Of a stretch of 64,000 nt of DNA, positions 26,719 through 36,100 are shown in pieces (the stretch's first letter is position 1; each line of letters starts with the position of its first letter). This stretch comes from Microbacterium sp. A20 (GTDB lineage: Bacteria > Actinomycetota > Actinomycetes > Actinomycetales > Microbacteriaceae). The notes beneath the pieces were generated by a model. The model was not told the origin of the DNA. It ran no database searches and saw only the letters and a program-made list of their open reading frames with translations. Location: NCBI RefSeq assembly GCF_004794515.1, contig NZ_SSDF01000091.1, positions 124,001 through 188,000 of the forward strand. The letters are read 5' to 3'. Made by a program: the position numbers and the translations under genes.

Positions 26719-27279
26719 GTGCGCTCTCGAATGAACGGCCCTTTCGTGCTTCCCGTCCGTGACATCGTCCGACGTCCGGGAGAGATGCGGGAACACGAGT
26801 TCACCGTGGCTCTCAAGGAGACGTGGGGGGAGGGAATCGTCACCTTCGAAGCGGGCTCGGACATCGATCTCGATGTGCGCCTTGAGTCGGTCCACGAGGG
26901 CATCCTGGTGTCCGGAACCGCCGATGCGGAGTACGTCGGAGTGTGCGGCAGATGCCTGATCGACATCGCCCGGCCCGTCGAAGTCGAGTTCCAGGAGCTT
27001 TTCGCGTATCCTGGTGAGGAAGAAACTGACTTCGAGGTTCAAGACGACCACGTGGATCTTGAAACTCTCGTCAGGGATGCGGCCGTATTGTCGCTTCCTT
27101 TTCAGCCGGTGTGTCAGCCGGATTGCCCGGGTCTCGACCCGAAAACGGGTGAACGACTGGCCATGAGCACCGGAACGGAGCAGGTGGCTCCCATCGATCC
27201 TCGGTGGAGCGCGCTCCAGAACATCACAGACCAAGACGGCACGGAAGAATCTCGTGCCGCCGAGAAAGAAGAGAGCTAG
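26719..27279 (+). CDS. YceD/DUF177-family protein
   Basis: A 186-residue YceD-family protein, almost always encoded directly before rpmF, as here. Two cysteine pairs can be read: VCGRCLIDI (about 75-78) and CQPDCPGLDPKTGER (about 133-147), the latter being the family's most conserved block. The family has been linked to 23S rRNA handling and to plastid ribosome assembly in plants, but its molecular task in bacteria is not settled. The tail is acidic (EESRAAEKEES). Only two bases separate it from rpmF, so they are cotranscribed. Confidence 0.92.
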   Translation: MRSRMNGPFVLPVRDIVRRPGEMREHEFTVALKETWGEGIVTFEAGSDIDLDVRLESVHEGILVSGTADAEYVGVCGRCLIDIARPVEVEFQELFAYPGEEETDFEVQDDHVDLETLVRDAAVLSLPFQPVCQPDCPGLDPKTGERLAMSTGTEQVAPIDPRWSALQNITDQDGTEESRAAEKEES

Positions 27280-27281
27280 TC

Positions 27282-27491
27282 ATGGCTGGTAACCCCCCGA
27301 AGCGCAAGGTTTCCCGTTCGAACACCCGCTCGCGCCGCGCGCAGTGGAAGGCGGCTCCCGTCGCCCTTGTGAAGACCATCGAGAACGGCCAGGTCGTCTA
27401 CAGCCGTCCCCACCAGGCGAAGGTCGTCACCGACTCGCAGGGCACCGAGCTCTTCCTCGAGTACAAGGGCCGCAAGGTCGCCGACGTCTGA
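27282..27491 (+). CDS. rpmF: 50S ribosomal protein L32
   Basis: A 69-residue L32. It opens [21 protein letters not shown], the usual actinobacterial form. There are no cysteines, so it is the zinc-independent type. It follows the YceD gene and precedes rnc by 10 bp, the conserved order. Confidence 0.95.
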   Translation: MAGNPPKRKVSRSNTRSRRAQWKAAPVALVKTIENGQVVYSRPHQAKVVTDSQGTELFLEYKGRKVADV

Positions 27492-27501
27492 GTCGCGTAC
27501 C

Positions 27502-28194
27502 GTGACGGAGGTCCCCGGGGGGACGAGACCTCTCCCAGATAAGCTCCGCGTCGATATCGACGCGGAGCTTCTGGAGTTGGCCCTCACCCACCGCTCCTAC
27601 GCGTACGAGCACGGCGGGATCCCGCACAACGAGCGCCTGGAGTTCCTCGGCGACTCGGTGCTGGGTCAGGCCGTGACGGTGATGCTCTTCACCACGCACC
27701 CCGACCTCGACGAGGGGGAACTGGCGAAGCGGCGCGCGAGCGTCGTCTCCACCGTCGCTCTCGCGGAGGTCGCTCGCGGCATCGATCTCGGCAGTCATCT
27801 GCTGCTGGGACGCGGCGAGGAGCAGACCGGCGGTCGGGATAAGGATTCGATCTTGGCCGACACGATGGAAGCCGTGATCGGCGCCACGTATCTGTCGGCC
27901 GGCCCCGAGGCCGCCACAGCGCTCGTGCTGCGGTTGACCAAGCCTCTGCTCGCAGATCCGGAACGCTACGGCGCGGCCATGGACCCGAAGACCAGCCTGC
28001 AAGAGCTCGCCGCTCGCGTCGGCGCGACGCCTCCGCAGTATTCGGTGGAGGCGAGCGGCCCGGATCACGACCGCCGCTTCACCGCCACGGTGTCTGTCGG
28101 CGACGTCAGCATGACCGGCCGCGGCAGCAGCAAGAAGACGGCTGAGATGGCGGCGGCCCTCAGCGCCTGGCGCACGCTCAGCGAGCGTGCCTGA
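27502..28194 (+). CDS. rnc: ribonuclease III
   Basis: A 230-residue RNase III that cuts double-stranded RNA, including rRNA precursors. The catalytic signature is [17 protein letters not shown] (about 42-58); the second metal-site glutamate lies in [15 protein letters not shown] (about 117-131). A double-stranded RNA-binding domain runs from about 155 to the end ([32 protein letters not shown]). The GTG start at 27502 follows rpmF closely. The 3' end overlaps mutM by 8 bp. Confidence 0.95.
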   Translation: MTEVPGGTRPLPDKLRVDIDAELLELALTHRSYAYEHGGIPHNERLEFLGDSVLGQAVTVMLFTTHPDLDEGELAKRRASVVSTVALAEVARGIDLGSHLLLGRGEEQTGGRDKDSILADTMEAVIGATYLSAGPEAATALVLRLTKPLLADPERYGAAMDPKTSLQELAARVGATPPQYSVEASGPDHDRRFTATVSVGDVSMTGRGSSKKTAEMAAALSAWRTLSERA

Positions 28195-29050
28195 GCTTCC
28201 CGAGGTCGAGGTCGTCCGCGCCGGCCTCGAGCCGGCCGCCGTCGGTTCCCTGATCACCTCGGTCAGCGTCTTCGATGAGCGTGCGCTCACCCGCCACACG
28301 GCCGGTGCCGCCGATTTCGTCGGCAGGTTGGAGGGGAGGAGCTTCACCGCGGCTTCCCGCCGCGGAAAGTTCCTCTGGCTCCCGCTCGACGATTCCCGGT
28401 CGGCATTGATCGCACATCTCGGCATGAGTGGACAGATGCTGCTTCGGGCACCGACCGCCGGTGCGGAACGGCACGAACGCGTGCGCATCGGCATCGAGCA
28501 CCCCGCGCACGGCGAACTGGCCATCGTTTTCGCCGACCAACGCACCTTCGGTTCTCTCGCCGTCGACGCTCTGATCGACGACGGGGAGTCGCCGATCCCG
28601 ACGCAGGTCGCGCACATCGCGCGTGATCCCCTGGACGAGAAGTTCGACGACGCGGCGTTCCGCGCGGCTCTCGCCCGACGCGGCAGCGCGATCAAGCGGG
28701 TCCTCCTGGATCAGGGCGTCGTGAGTGGGATCGGGAACATCTATGCGGACGAGTCCCTCTGGGCGGCCCGCATCCATCCGGAGACACCGGCGAATCACCT
28801 ATCCTCCCGGGCGGTCCATCGCCTGTTGGCGGAGGTGCGGATCGTGCTCGCGAAGGCACTGGCCGAGGGCGGGACGAGCTTCGACGCGCAGTACGTCAAC
28901 GTCAACGGGCAGGCGGGTTACTTCGCGCATTCTTTGAATGCCTACGGCCAACAGGGCAAACCCTGCCCGCGCTGCGGAACGGCTATCGTGCGCGAGAGCT
29001 TCATGAACCGGGGCTCGCACTTCTGCCCGTCCTGCCAACGACGCCGCTGA
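28187..29050 (+). CDS. mutM: formamidopyrimidine-DNA glycosylase (Fpg)
   Basis: A 287-residue Fpg/MutM, which excises 8-oxoguanine and formamidopyrimidines and nicks the abasic site. After removal of the initiator residue the protein begins PELPEVEVV; Pro1 is the nucleophile and Glu2 the acid, so the GTG at 28187 must be the start. The H2TH region carries [19 protein letters not shown] (about 183-201). The C-terminal zinc finger is intact: CPRCG and FCPSC (about 263-283). It overlaps rnc by 8 bp. Confidence 0.96.
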   Translation: MPELPEVEVVRAGLEPAAVGSLITSVSVFDERALTRHTAGAADFVGRLEGRSFTAASRRGKFLWLPLDDSRSALIAHLGMSGQMLLRAPTAGAERHERVRIGIEHPAHGELAIVFADQRTFGSLAVDALIDDGESPIPTQVAHIARDPLDEKFDDAAFRAALARRGSAIKRVLLDQGVVSGIGNIYADESLWAARIHPETPANHLSSRAVHRLLAEVRIVLAKALAEGGTSFDAQYVNVNGQAGYFAHSLNAYGQQGKPCPRCGTAIVRESFMNRGSHFCPSCQRRR

Positions 29051-29089
29051 CCTGCTTCCGACGGAGCGGGTCGACGGCGTCGAGGTCGG

Positions 29090-30412
29090 TCACGCCGGCT
29101 GGAACGCTCCACGGAGCAGCGGACGGGTCGCCCAGGTGCTCGCCCAGACGGTGCCGATCCCCACAGCGACCACGGCGGCGATCGTGAGGAGCGAGAGCGG
29201 TGCCGTGATCAGGGCGATCCCGATCAGGGGGATCACGAGGACGGCCGCGACCAGCGCCGAGCCGATCGCCGTCACCAGTAGCGGTGACATGATCGCACGC
29301 CTCCGTGCGCGGTCCACGGTGTCCAGCGGCATGCCCAGATGGTGGAGGCTGCGGTGCAGCTCGCGCTGATCGAGCACGTCGGACGCCTGGTTGACTCCGA
29401 CGGATGCCGCCACCATGAGGAACGAGCCGATCAGGGTGATGATGAGCCCGGTGCGGATGTCGCCGGCGAGGGCGAAGTCGGACTCCGACGCCTCCGGCCC
29501 CGTCATCACGTTCATCAGTGCCACGCCCGTGCCGGCGAAGACAGCCATGAAGCTCGCCATCGCGATGCCGCCCACCTGCCGCCACGCGGCTTTCGGGGAG
29601 TCGAGGACAAGGCGTGCGGCGAGCAGCCGTTCCGGCTGTTCGGCGCGGCGAAGCTGGCGTGTCGCCGTCACCTTGAGGACCCACGGACCGACGACGTTGA
29701 GTACGGCGAGCGCGGCGGCGAAGAGCCCGGCCAGGACGACGATGGTCGTGACCAACCCGCCGATGGAGGGGAAGACCTTGATGAGCACCACGGCGATCGC
29801 GATGGCGCCGGCCGCGATCAGTGCGCGGATCCAGTGCACGTTGCTGGTCGTGGCACGGGTGCGGACTCCGAGCGGGGAGATCACCACACGACGAAGGCCG
29901 ACGACCGCACTCGCCGAGGCGAGGAGGAGCACACTCGCGAGAACCATCGCGATCTGAGCCGGGGGCAGCACGACCGCGCCGAAGCCGAGTGCCTCACCGC
30001 GGAACGGGATCAGCCCGATGAGCGGACTCAGCGCGAGGTGGCCGACGACACCGGCGAGGGCTCCGACTGCGGCCACCAGAACGGACTCGGCGACGGTGGC
30101 GACCGTGACCCCTGCGGGGGAGACCCCGAGCAGACGCAGGGTCGAGAGGCGCTCATCTCGTCGCCGGGCAGAGAGTCGGGCGGCTGCGCCGCCGAGCGAC
30201 ATCAGCGGAACGACCAGGAGGACGAGCGCGATCGCAGCTAGGGCCTGGTAGACGGGGGCCTCAGGATCGGTCCAGCCCCAGAACGACTGGGCGCCGCCGA
30301 TCACCGTCAACACCAGGGTGGTCACCACGCCGAACGCGACGACGGGAAGGGCGAGAACGCTGTTCTGCCCGGGGGCGGGGCGCAGCAGCAGCACGAGGAC
30401 GTTGCGGTTCAC
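29090..30412 (-). CDS. ABC transporter permease (FtsX/MacB-like)
   Basis: A 440-residue permease with about ten hydrophobic segments arranged as two FtsX-like repeats. The cytoplasmic loop RDERLSTLRLLGVSPAGVTVATVAESVLVA (about 64-93) is the typical FtsX signature. A second one appears as QRELHRSLHHLGMPLDTVDRARR. The GTG start at 30412 overlaps the stop of the ATPase gene as GTGA, so both are made together. There is no large periplasmic domain. Actinobacterial pairs of this type export antimicrobial peptides or lipids; the substrate here is unknown. Confidence 0.88.
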   Translation of the reverse strand: MNRNVLVLLLRPAPGQNSVLALPVVAFGVVTTLVLTVIGGAQSFWGWTDPEAPVYQALAAIALVLLVVPLMSLGGAAARLSARRRDERLSTLRLLGVSPAGVTVATVAESVLVAAVGALAGVVGHLALSPLIGLIPFRGEALGFGAVVLPPAQIAMVLASVLLLASASAVVGLRRVVISPLGVRTRATTSNVHWIRALIAAGAIAIAVVLIKVFPSIGGLVTTIVVLAGLFAAALAVLNVVGPWVLKVTATRQLRRAEQPERLLAARLVLDSPKAAWRQVGGIAMASFMAVFAGTGVALMNVMTGPEASESDFALAGDIRTGLIITLIGSFLMVAASVGVNQASDVLDQRELHRSLHHLGMPLDTVDRARRRAIMSPLLVTAIGSALVAAVLVIPLIGIALITAPLSLLTIAAVVAVGIGTVWASTWATRPLLRGAFQPA

Positions 30413-31104
30413 GCGGCCACCGCCGAGGAGACGATGCGTCCGTCGCGGACGGCGATCGTGCGAGTGCAGCGACTGGCGACCTCGGGGTCGTGGGTGACCA
30501 CGACGAGGGTCCGACCCTGGCTCGTGGTCGACCACAGCAGGGCGTCCATGACCTCGGACGACGTGCGCGAGTCGAGTGCGCCGGTCGGTTCATCGGCGAA
30601 GACGAGCTCCGCGCCGGTCGCCTGCGCGCGGGCGATCGCGACGCGCTGTGCCTGACCGCCGGAGAGCTCGCCGATCCGGCGGTCCTCCATGCCCGCGAGT
30701 CCGAGCGCGGCCAGCCAGGACGCCGCGTGCTGGATGGCATCCTGCCTACGGATGCCGTTGATCATCGAAGCGAGGGCGACGTTCTCCACTGCCGTCAACT
30801 CCGGGATGAGCAGTCCCTGCTGGAACACGAATCCGAACCGCTCACGGCGCAGACGGGAACGCGCGGACTCGTTGAGCGCGGTGATCTCGATCGGAGCGCC
30901 CTCTGCGGGGCGGAAGAGGACGCTGCCCGCATCGGGTGCGGTGATTCCGGCCAGTACGTGCAAGAGGGTCGTCTTGCCCGAACCCGAGGCGCCCATGATC
31001 GCGACGGACTCGCCGCGGTGGATCGCGAGATCGACTCCGGCGAGAGCGCGCGTCATCCCGAAGGTCTTGGTCAGGGCATGGGCTTCGATCACGGGGATGT
31101 TCAT
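30409..31104 (-). CDS. ABC transporter ATP-binding protein (MacB/LolD type)
   Basis: A 231-residue ABC ATPase. Walker A is GASGSGKTTLLHVLAG (about 38-53), the signature is LSGGQAQRVAIARA (about 143-156), and Walker B is ELVFADEPTGALDSRTSSEV (about 160-179). The sequence DEPTGALD is characteristic of the MacB/LolD/FtsE group, which works with FtsX-like permeases such as the next gene. No adjacent two-component system is present, unlike in many bacitracin-type exporters. Confidence 0.93.
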   Translation of the reverse strand: MNIPVIEAHALTKTFGMTRALAGVDLAIHRGESVAIMGASGSGKTTLLHVLAGITAPDAGSVLFRPAEGAPIEITALNESARSRLRRERFGFVFQQGLLIPELTAVENVALASMINGIRRQDAIQHAASWLAALGLAGMEDRRIGELSGGQAQRVAIARAQATGAELVFADEPTGALDSRTSSEVMDALLWSTTSQGRTLVVVTHDPEVASRCTRTIAVRDGRIVSSAVAA

Positions 31105-31157
31105 ATCTCCACTTTCGTCACCGCGCCGGCGAGTGTCGTCGCTCCGGCGGATGAGGA

Positions 31158-31199
31158 TGCGGACCCGGCCTCATCCTCCAGAATGAGATCGGGTCCGCA
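31158..31199 (-). terminator. hairpin after the double-GNAT gene
   Basis: TGCGGACCCG and CGGGTCCGCA (31158-31167, 31190-31199) form a perfect 10-bp outer stem, with an inner CTCAT/ATGAG stem. It lies 6 bp past the minus-strand GNAT stop. The T-run is weak. Confidence 0.65.
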
Positions 31200-31205
31200 C
31201 GCCCA

Positions 31206-32285
31206 TCAGAGCTTCTTCTGCCACGCTCCGGCGTACGAGACCGGACGGAAGCCGATCTTCTCGTTGATGCTGAGCATGGGGCGGTTCTCCTCCGCATTGA
31301 ACGTGGAGACGACGGGCGATTCCGGCATCAACTCCTGCCACCGGAGAAGGTTGACGCACTTCACGACCGTCCCGAGCCGATGGCCTCGGTGGTCTTTCGA
31401 CACCAGGGTGCCGTACTGATGGGTGACGCCGGTGCGGTCGGTCCCGATCAGCAGCTCGTTGTAGGCGACGATGTCCCCGGTGGGGACGTGCTGCACGGCC
31501 ACGACCGAGACGACGCGCCCGGACTCCATGATCCGTGCATCTCGCCGCGCCACGCGATCCGCATCCCACACCTCAGCGACGAAGTCCATCTCGCCGCTCG
31601 GGGCGTCCGTCGACAGCCGCGCGAGAATGTCGGCGTATCCCGCGCGCAGTTCCGGAGGCGTCGGAAGCATCCATTCAAGGGTGCGGTACTCCGAACCGGC
31701 GTGAGCGTTCGCCTCCGCCAACGCCGTGCGCAGAAGCGTCGGGTCGGAATGCAGGTCGAACTCGCTGTTCCGTTCGACCTGCTCGAGCGTGTATCCGGCG
31801 GATTCGGCGAGATCGCTCAGGGGTGTGGCCGGAATCCGGCCCCACCCCGTCCGCGGCTCGAGCATGCGCTCGGCTTCCTCCGGCCGGTGCAGGCTCCACA
31901 GCTGCACGACGCTGCGACCGCGCGCCCGGGCCTCGTCCTCGGCGTGCGCCAGCAGCGCATTCTCGATTCCGCGGCCCCAGTTCGCCTCGGGCACCAGCAT
32001 GTCGATCTCGCCGGCGTTCGCCTCCTCCTCCTGCGCGAAGGAGATGGTCACCATGCCGACGATCTCGCCGTCGACGCGGGCGACGAAGCCGCGGTCCAGC
32101 GAATCGGTGTCGTCCTGCCAACCAGGCAGGACCTGTGCGGCCTCCAGAGCGAGTCCGGGAAGTCCGACCTGCTCATCACAGATCTGACGGTTGAGCTCGC
32201 CGTATGCGCGGAACTCCGCTGCCGTGTCGTCGTCGATCGAGGCCGGCACGATCAGGGGAGTGATCGTCGGTTCAACGATGGTCAT
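31206..32285 (-). CDS. two-domain GNAT acetyltransferase
   Basis: A 359-residue protein with two GNAT-like folds. Domain 1 (about 1-165) contains VARVDGEIVGMVTISFAQEE and NWGRGIENALLAHAEDEARARG, matching the acetyl-CoA loop. Domain 2 (about 180-359) contains VVAVQHVPTGDIVAYNELLIG and the loop KDHRGHRLGTVVKCVNLL, then NAEENRPMLSINEKIGFRPV, where the family keeps N-x-x-x-N-x-x-M-x-x-x-N-x-x-x-G-F. Tandem GNAT proteins include mycothiol synthase and several antibiotic or amino-acid modifying enzymes. The substrate is not evident. It is 61 bp downstream of the 93-residue gene, with AAGGA before its ATG, and probably shares its transcript. Confidence 0.85.
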   Translation of the reverse strand: MTIVEPTITPLIVPASIDDDTAAEFRAYGELNRQICDEQVGLPGLALEAAQVLPGWQDDTDSLDRGFVARVDGEIVGMVTISFAQEEEANAGEIDMLVPEANWGRGIENALLAHAEDEARARGRSVVQLWSLHRPEEAERMLEPRTGWGRIPATPLSDLAESAGYTLEQVERNSEFDLHSDPTLLRTALAEANAHAGSEYRTLEWMLPTPPELRAGYADILARLSTDAPSGEMDFVAEVWDADRVARRDARIMESGRVVSVVAVQHVPTGDIVAYNELLIGTDRTGVTHQYGTLVSKDHRGHRLGTVVKCVNLLRWQELMPESPVVSTFNAEENRPMLSINEKIGFRPVSYAGAWQKKL

Positions 32286-32346
32286 GTCAGTCCTTACTGT
32301 GGGGGTTCAACGGGAAGGGGGGATCGTCGTCCGCTGGTTCCGAGAA

Positions 32347-32628
32347 TCAGCGGATCCCGCGCTGCAGGGCGAATGCCGTGAGGACGCCCAGTTCATGCTC
32401 GGCGCGGCGACGCTGTTCGGTGATCAGCAGTTCCGCCGACTCGATGTGCACGGTGCGACGTTGCCGCCGCGGGCGCTGAGATCGCTGGAGCAGCCACAGG
32501 CCGATCCGGAGGGAGATGCGATCTGAGAGCGCCAACCGGCGGAGCTCGTCGTCGCGGGGGATCTGGAAGACCTCGCGGTCCTCGGTATCGGGCGGGTGGG
32601 TGATGTTGCGGCGCAACGTGGTGTTCAC
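32347..32628 (-). CDS. small basic protein of unknown function (93 aa)
   Basis: A 93-residue protein, not recognised. It starts at GTG 32628 with AAAGGA seven bases upstream. The middle section LALSDRISLRIGLWLLQRSQ (about 33-52) looks like an amphipathic or membrane-touching helix and is followed by a strongly basic run, RPRRQRRTVHIE. The C-terminal third is a predicted charged helix (ELLITEQRRRAEHELGVLTAF). It lies between the 37-residue peptide gene and the double-GNAT gene on the same strand, and all three may be one transcript. No function can be stated. Confidence 0.7.
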   Translation of the reverse strand: MNTTLRRNITHPPDTEDREVFQIPRDDELRRLALSDRISLRIGLWLLQRSQRPRRQRRTVHIESAELLITEQRRRAEHELGVLTAFALQRGIR

Positions 32629-32764
32629 GAGAGAGTCCTTTGAAAGAGGTGAGGGAGTGCAAGAGCAGGAGGCGTCGCGCGCCGGTGGGGCGCGTGACGC
32701 GTGGGTGCGAGGGTGGGCAGCATTCGGGCCACGGGACGTGGGCGCCGAATGCGGCGAGATCCGT

Positions 32765-32780
32765 GATCCGGACGCGGATC
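32765..32780 (-). promoter_or_regulatory. second hairpin in the leader between peptide and 93-aa genes
   Basis: GATCCG, a GACG loop and CGGATC form a perfect 6-bp stem inside the 220-bp spacer. Apart from this and the larger hairpin at 32806-32839 I see nothing in the spacer. Confidence 0.4.
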
Positions 32781-32805
32781 AGAGGGTGGGGCGCGGGTGC
32801 ACCGA

Positions 32806-32839
32806 CCGGAGAAGGCCCACTATGGGCCGAGATTCTCGG
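32806..32839 (-). promoter_or_regulatory. long hairpin just after the 37-aa peptide gene
   Basis: In the minus-strand RNA, GGCCCA-TAG-TGGGCC forms a perfect inner stem, and CCGAGAA pairs with TTCTCCGG (one bulge) outside it. It begins nine bases after the peptide stop codon. There is no T-run, so it is either an attenuator that needs another factor or a stabilising structure. Confidence 0.55.
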
Positions 32840-32848
32840 GGTGCGCTG

Positions 32849-32962
32849 CTACGAGAGCGCGCTGAAGCGGACGCCGGCGGTCACCGAGAACGCAGGGCGC
32901 GGCACGAAGTGCGCTGGCGCTTTGAGGCCAGTGGCCTGTGCGTTGAGCTGAATCATCATCAT
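32849..32962 (-). CDS. 37-residue peptide gene with strong promoter and Shine-Dalgarno
   Basis: ATG at 32962 reads MMMIQLNAQATGLKAPAHFV and continues PRPAFSVTAGVRFSALS to TAG at 32849. AAAGGAGGTTACC directly precedes it, the strongest Shine-Dalgarno match I saw in the window, with a correct 6-7 base spacing. A good sigma-70 promoter lies 28 bases further up. The peptide has no signal sequence, no cysteine and no run of a single amino acid apart from the three Met codons at the start. It could be a leader peptide controlling the 93-aa and GNAT genes, or a functional small protein. It is too short for most gene callers. Confidence 0.7.
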   Translation of the reverse strand: MMMIQLNAQATGLKAPAHFVPRPAFSVTAGVRFSALS

Positions 32963-32996
32963 CGGTAACCTCCTTTCGTGCGTCGATCCGGAGGAC

Positions 32997-33026
32997 ACGG
33001 TAGCGAACTCCGTCGGGCAGCGTCAA
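32997..33026 (-). promoter_or_regulatory. sigma-70-type promoter of the peptide/93-aa/GNAT unit
   Basis: On the minus strand TTGACG (33021-33026) and TACCGT (32997-33002) are separated by 18 bases. The expected start is near 32990, giving a 5' leader of about 28 bases before the peptide ATG. Confidence 0.7.
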
Positions 33027-33113
33027 GCATTTTCCTCTCCCACGGCGTGTCGCCGAGCGGTACCGGTTCGATGAACGCCCGCGCGGGATGACGGCTGAGG
33101 CCCGGGATTCCGG

Positions 33114-33126
33114 TAGCGTAGCGGCG
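33114..33126 (+). promoter_or_regulatory. -10 box and start point of the smc transcript
   Basis: TAGCGT at 33114-33119 is followed by six bases and GTG at 33126. The GTG opens a 12-codon frame (to TGA at 33162-33164) that overlaps the smc start out of frame. The smc ATG is 29 bases downstream. Confidence 0.5.
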
Positions 33127-33154
33127 TGATTCTCCCCGGACGAGCGGTGCCCGC

Positions 33155-36100
33155 ATGCATCTGAAGAGCCTGACGCTCAAAGGGTTCAAGTCGTTCGCGC
33201 AGCCGACGAGCTTCGTCTTCGAACCCGGCGTGACCTGCATCGTCGGTCCGAACGGATCCGGCAAGTCGAACGTCGTCGACGCCCTCGCCTGGGTGATGGG
33301 TGAGCAGGGCGCGAAGACGCTCCGCGGCGGCAAGATGGAGGACGTCATCTTCGCGGGTACCTCGACGCGGGGCCCTCTGGGGCGCGCCGAAGTGCAGCTG
33401 ACGATCGACAACGCCGACGGCGCCCTCCCGATCGAGTTCGCCGAAGTGACGATCAGTCGCACGCTGTTCCGCAACGGGTCGAGCGAGTACGCGATCAACG
33501 GCGAAGGATGCCGACTCCTCGACGTCCAGGAGCTGCTCAGCGACTCCGGACTGGGTCGGGAGATGCACGTGATCGTCGGCCAGGGGCGCCTCGACACGGT
33601 GCTCCAGGCTTCTCCGGAAGACCGACGAGGCTTCATCGAAGAGGCGGCGGGAATTCTCAAGCACCGCCGCCGCAAGGAGAAGACCCTTCGCAAGCTCGAC
33701 GCGATGGAGGCGAACCTCACGCGTCTCAGCGACCTGGCGGGGGAGATCCGCCGTCAGCTCAAGCCACTCGGTCGCCAGGCCGAGATCGCCCGGGAGGCGC
33801 AGACGATCGCTGCCGTCGTGCGAGATGCGAAGGCGCGGATCTTCGCGGACGACGTCGTCGCGTTGCGCACCGCCCTCGCCGACCACACCCGCACAGAGCA
33901 CGAACGCCACACGGAGCGGCTCGTCCTCTCCGACCAGGCAGAGACGGTGCGAGCGAGCATCGCGCGGCTCGAACAGGATCAGAACTCGGTCGCCGTCGAT
34001 CAGGCTCGGAGCGTGGCCTTCGGTCTGGAGCAGGTTCAGGAGCGTATGCGCGGGTTGTACACGCTCGCGAACCAGCGCCTGGCACTGCTCGGTTCCGAAG
34101 ACGACGACGCCGCCGTCACCGCCGTCACGGTGACCCAGGCCACGATCGACGAGGCGAAGGAGGAGATAGACGTGATCTCCGCCGGCCTCGGCGACGCGCA
34201 GGACGCCGCCGCGTCAGCGAGCCGGGACGTCGTCCATGCCCGGGCCGAGCTCGACACGCTCGATGTGGACATCGCCGAGCAAAGTGCGCTCGTGTCGGAG
34301 TACGACATGCGTCTCTCGGCGCTGCGCGGTACGGCCGACGCCGCGGCATCGGCTCTCGCCGCCGTGCGCGGCGCGGTGCTTCGCCAGGAGAACGCACTGG
34401 AGGCGGCGAACGCGCGCAGGCGCGAGGCGGCCGAGGCGCTCGAGGCGATCGACGATGCCGAAGCGCCCGAGGGCACCGCCGTCGAACACGCAGCGGCCTA
34501 CGACAGTGCGCAGCGAGCGGCGACGGCCGCGGAGGCCGAGCGGGAGACTCTGCGGGAACGGCTGCACGCGGCTGAGCGCGAGGTCGACTCACTGACCGCG
34601 AAGGCCGCAGCCCTGAGCAGTGCTCTGGCGCTGTCGGGCGGCGCCGCCGAGATCGTCAAGGCCGGCGGTAAGGGCGTTCGCGGACTCGTCGGAGACGCCG
34701 TTCAAGTCCGCGCCGGCTTCGAAGCGGCCATCGCCGCTGTGCTCGGCCCGCTCACCGAGGGCGTACTGATCGACACCGCCGCCGATGCGTTCGCCCAGGC
34801 TGCGGAGGCGGCCGAGAACCGCCGGGGAGTCGTCGACTTCGTCGTCGCCGACGCACTGCGTCCGAAGCCGGTGGCCGCTCCGATCGAAGGGGTCACACCC
34901 GCGGTCGAGACCGTGACGGCCCCCGATGGTGTGCTGGGCATCCTGTCGCACGTGCTGATCGCGGACGATCTGGATTCCGCCCGTGCCGCGCGCACCGCGC
35001 TCGACGGCGCAGGGGATACATCGACGACGATCGTGACGGTCGGCGGAGACGTGATCACCGCCCAGACGCTGCGCACCGGATCCGGGGGCGAGCGATCTCG
35101 TCTGGAGCTCGCGGCCGAGCGGGATGCGGCGGCCGAGCGGCTGGCAGAGATCCAGATCGTGGTGGACTCGCTGCGCGAGGCGCGTGAGGACGCGAACGAA
35201 GCGGTCGAGACGACCAGACGACAGGCCAAGGACGCGCTCCGCGCACTGCGCGAGCACGACGCGGCCCTCGCCACCCACGCCGAGCAGGTGAACCGGGTCA
35301 CCGTCCGCCACGAATCAGCGGTGGCCGAGTGCGAGCGACTGGAGACCGGACTCGCACAGGCGCAGGCCGCGGTATCCGATGCCGAGGCGAAGGCGGAGAC
35401 GGCCAAGGCAGCGCTGGACGAGGCGATCGCGGCTCCGCGTCCCGTCCTCGACGCCTCTGCGCGAGACGGGCTGCTCGAAACACTGGAGCTGGCGCGCGAG
35501 GGCGAGGTGCGGGCGAGGCTGGAGATCGAGACGCTGCGTGAACGCGTGCGTGCGGCTCAGGCGCGGGTCACGAGCCTCGAACGGCAGCGCGAGCAGGAGC
35601 GCGACGCCGCGGCCGAAGCGGCGCGGCGAGCGGTCATCCGTCGTGCCCAGCGCGAAGCGGCGTCGGGCGTCGCGGAGGAGCTGCCGCGAATCCTCGATTC
35701 CCTCGACCGGTCGGTCACCGAGGCCCGCGTGGCCCTGGCCGAGGCGGAGGCCGCGCGTTCGGCCCAGAACGAGGAGCTCGTCGGGCTCCGCGCTCAGGAG
35801 ACGTCGCTGCGGGAGCGCCTCGCGGGTCTGACCGAAAGCGTGCACGGCCTCGAGCTGCAGATCCACGAGAAGAAGCTGCACCTCAACAGTCTGCTCGAGC
35901 GCGTGTCGTCGGAACTCTCCCTCGACGAAGATATTCTCGTTGCGGAATATGGCCCGGATCAGCTGGTACCTCGTGATCCGGGAGTCGAACCCCCGGCGGA
36001 TGAGCTGCTCGACGACACGGCGATCCCGTTCGATCGTCGCATCCAGCAGCGCCGGCTGGCCGACGCCGAGCGCAAGCTCGCCCAGCTCGGACGCGTCAAT

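Noticed and set aside
24828..26966. Long minus-strand open frame opposite recG, coaD and the YceD gene
   Set aside because: High GC keeps stop codons rare on the opposite strand. The plus strand holds three clear families, and the minus translation is Arg/His/Gly-rich without a domain.
29090..31104. Bacteriocin self-immunity locus around the FtsX-type ABC pair
   Set aside because: No precursor peptide, sensor kinase or response regulator lies next to it; the 37-aa gene is 1.7 kb away, with its own promoter and partner genes.
32849..32962. The 37-aa peptide as a RiPP precursor
   Set aside because: No cysteine, no Ser/Thr-rich core, no typical leader/core boundary, and no cyclase, dehydratase, radical-SAM or protease gene nearby. 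A leader peptide or small protein is more likely.
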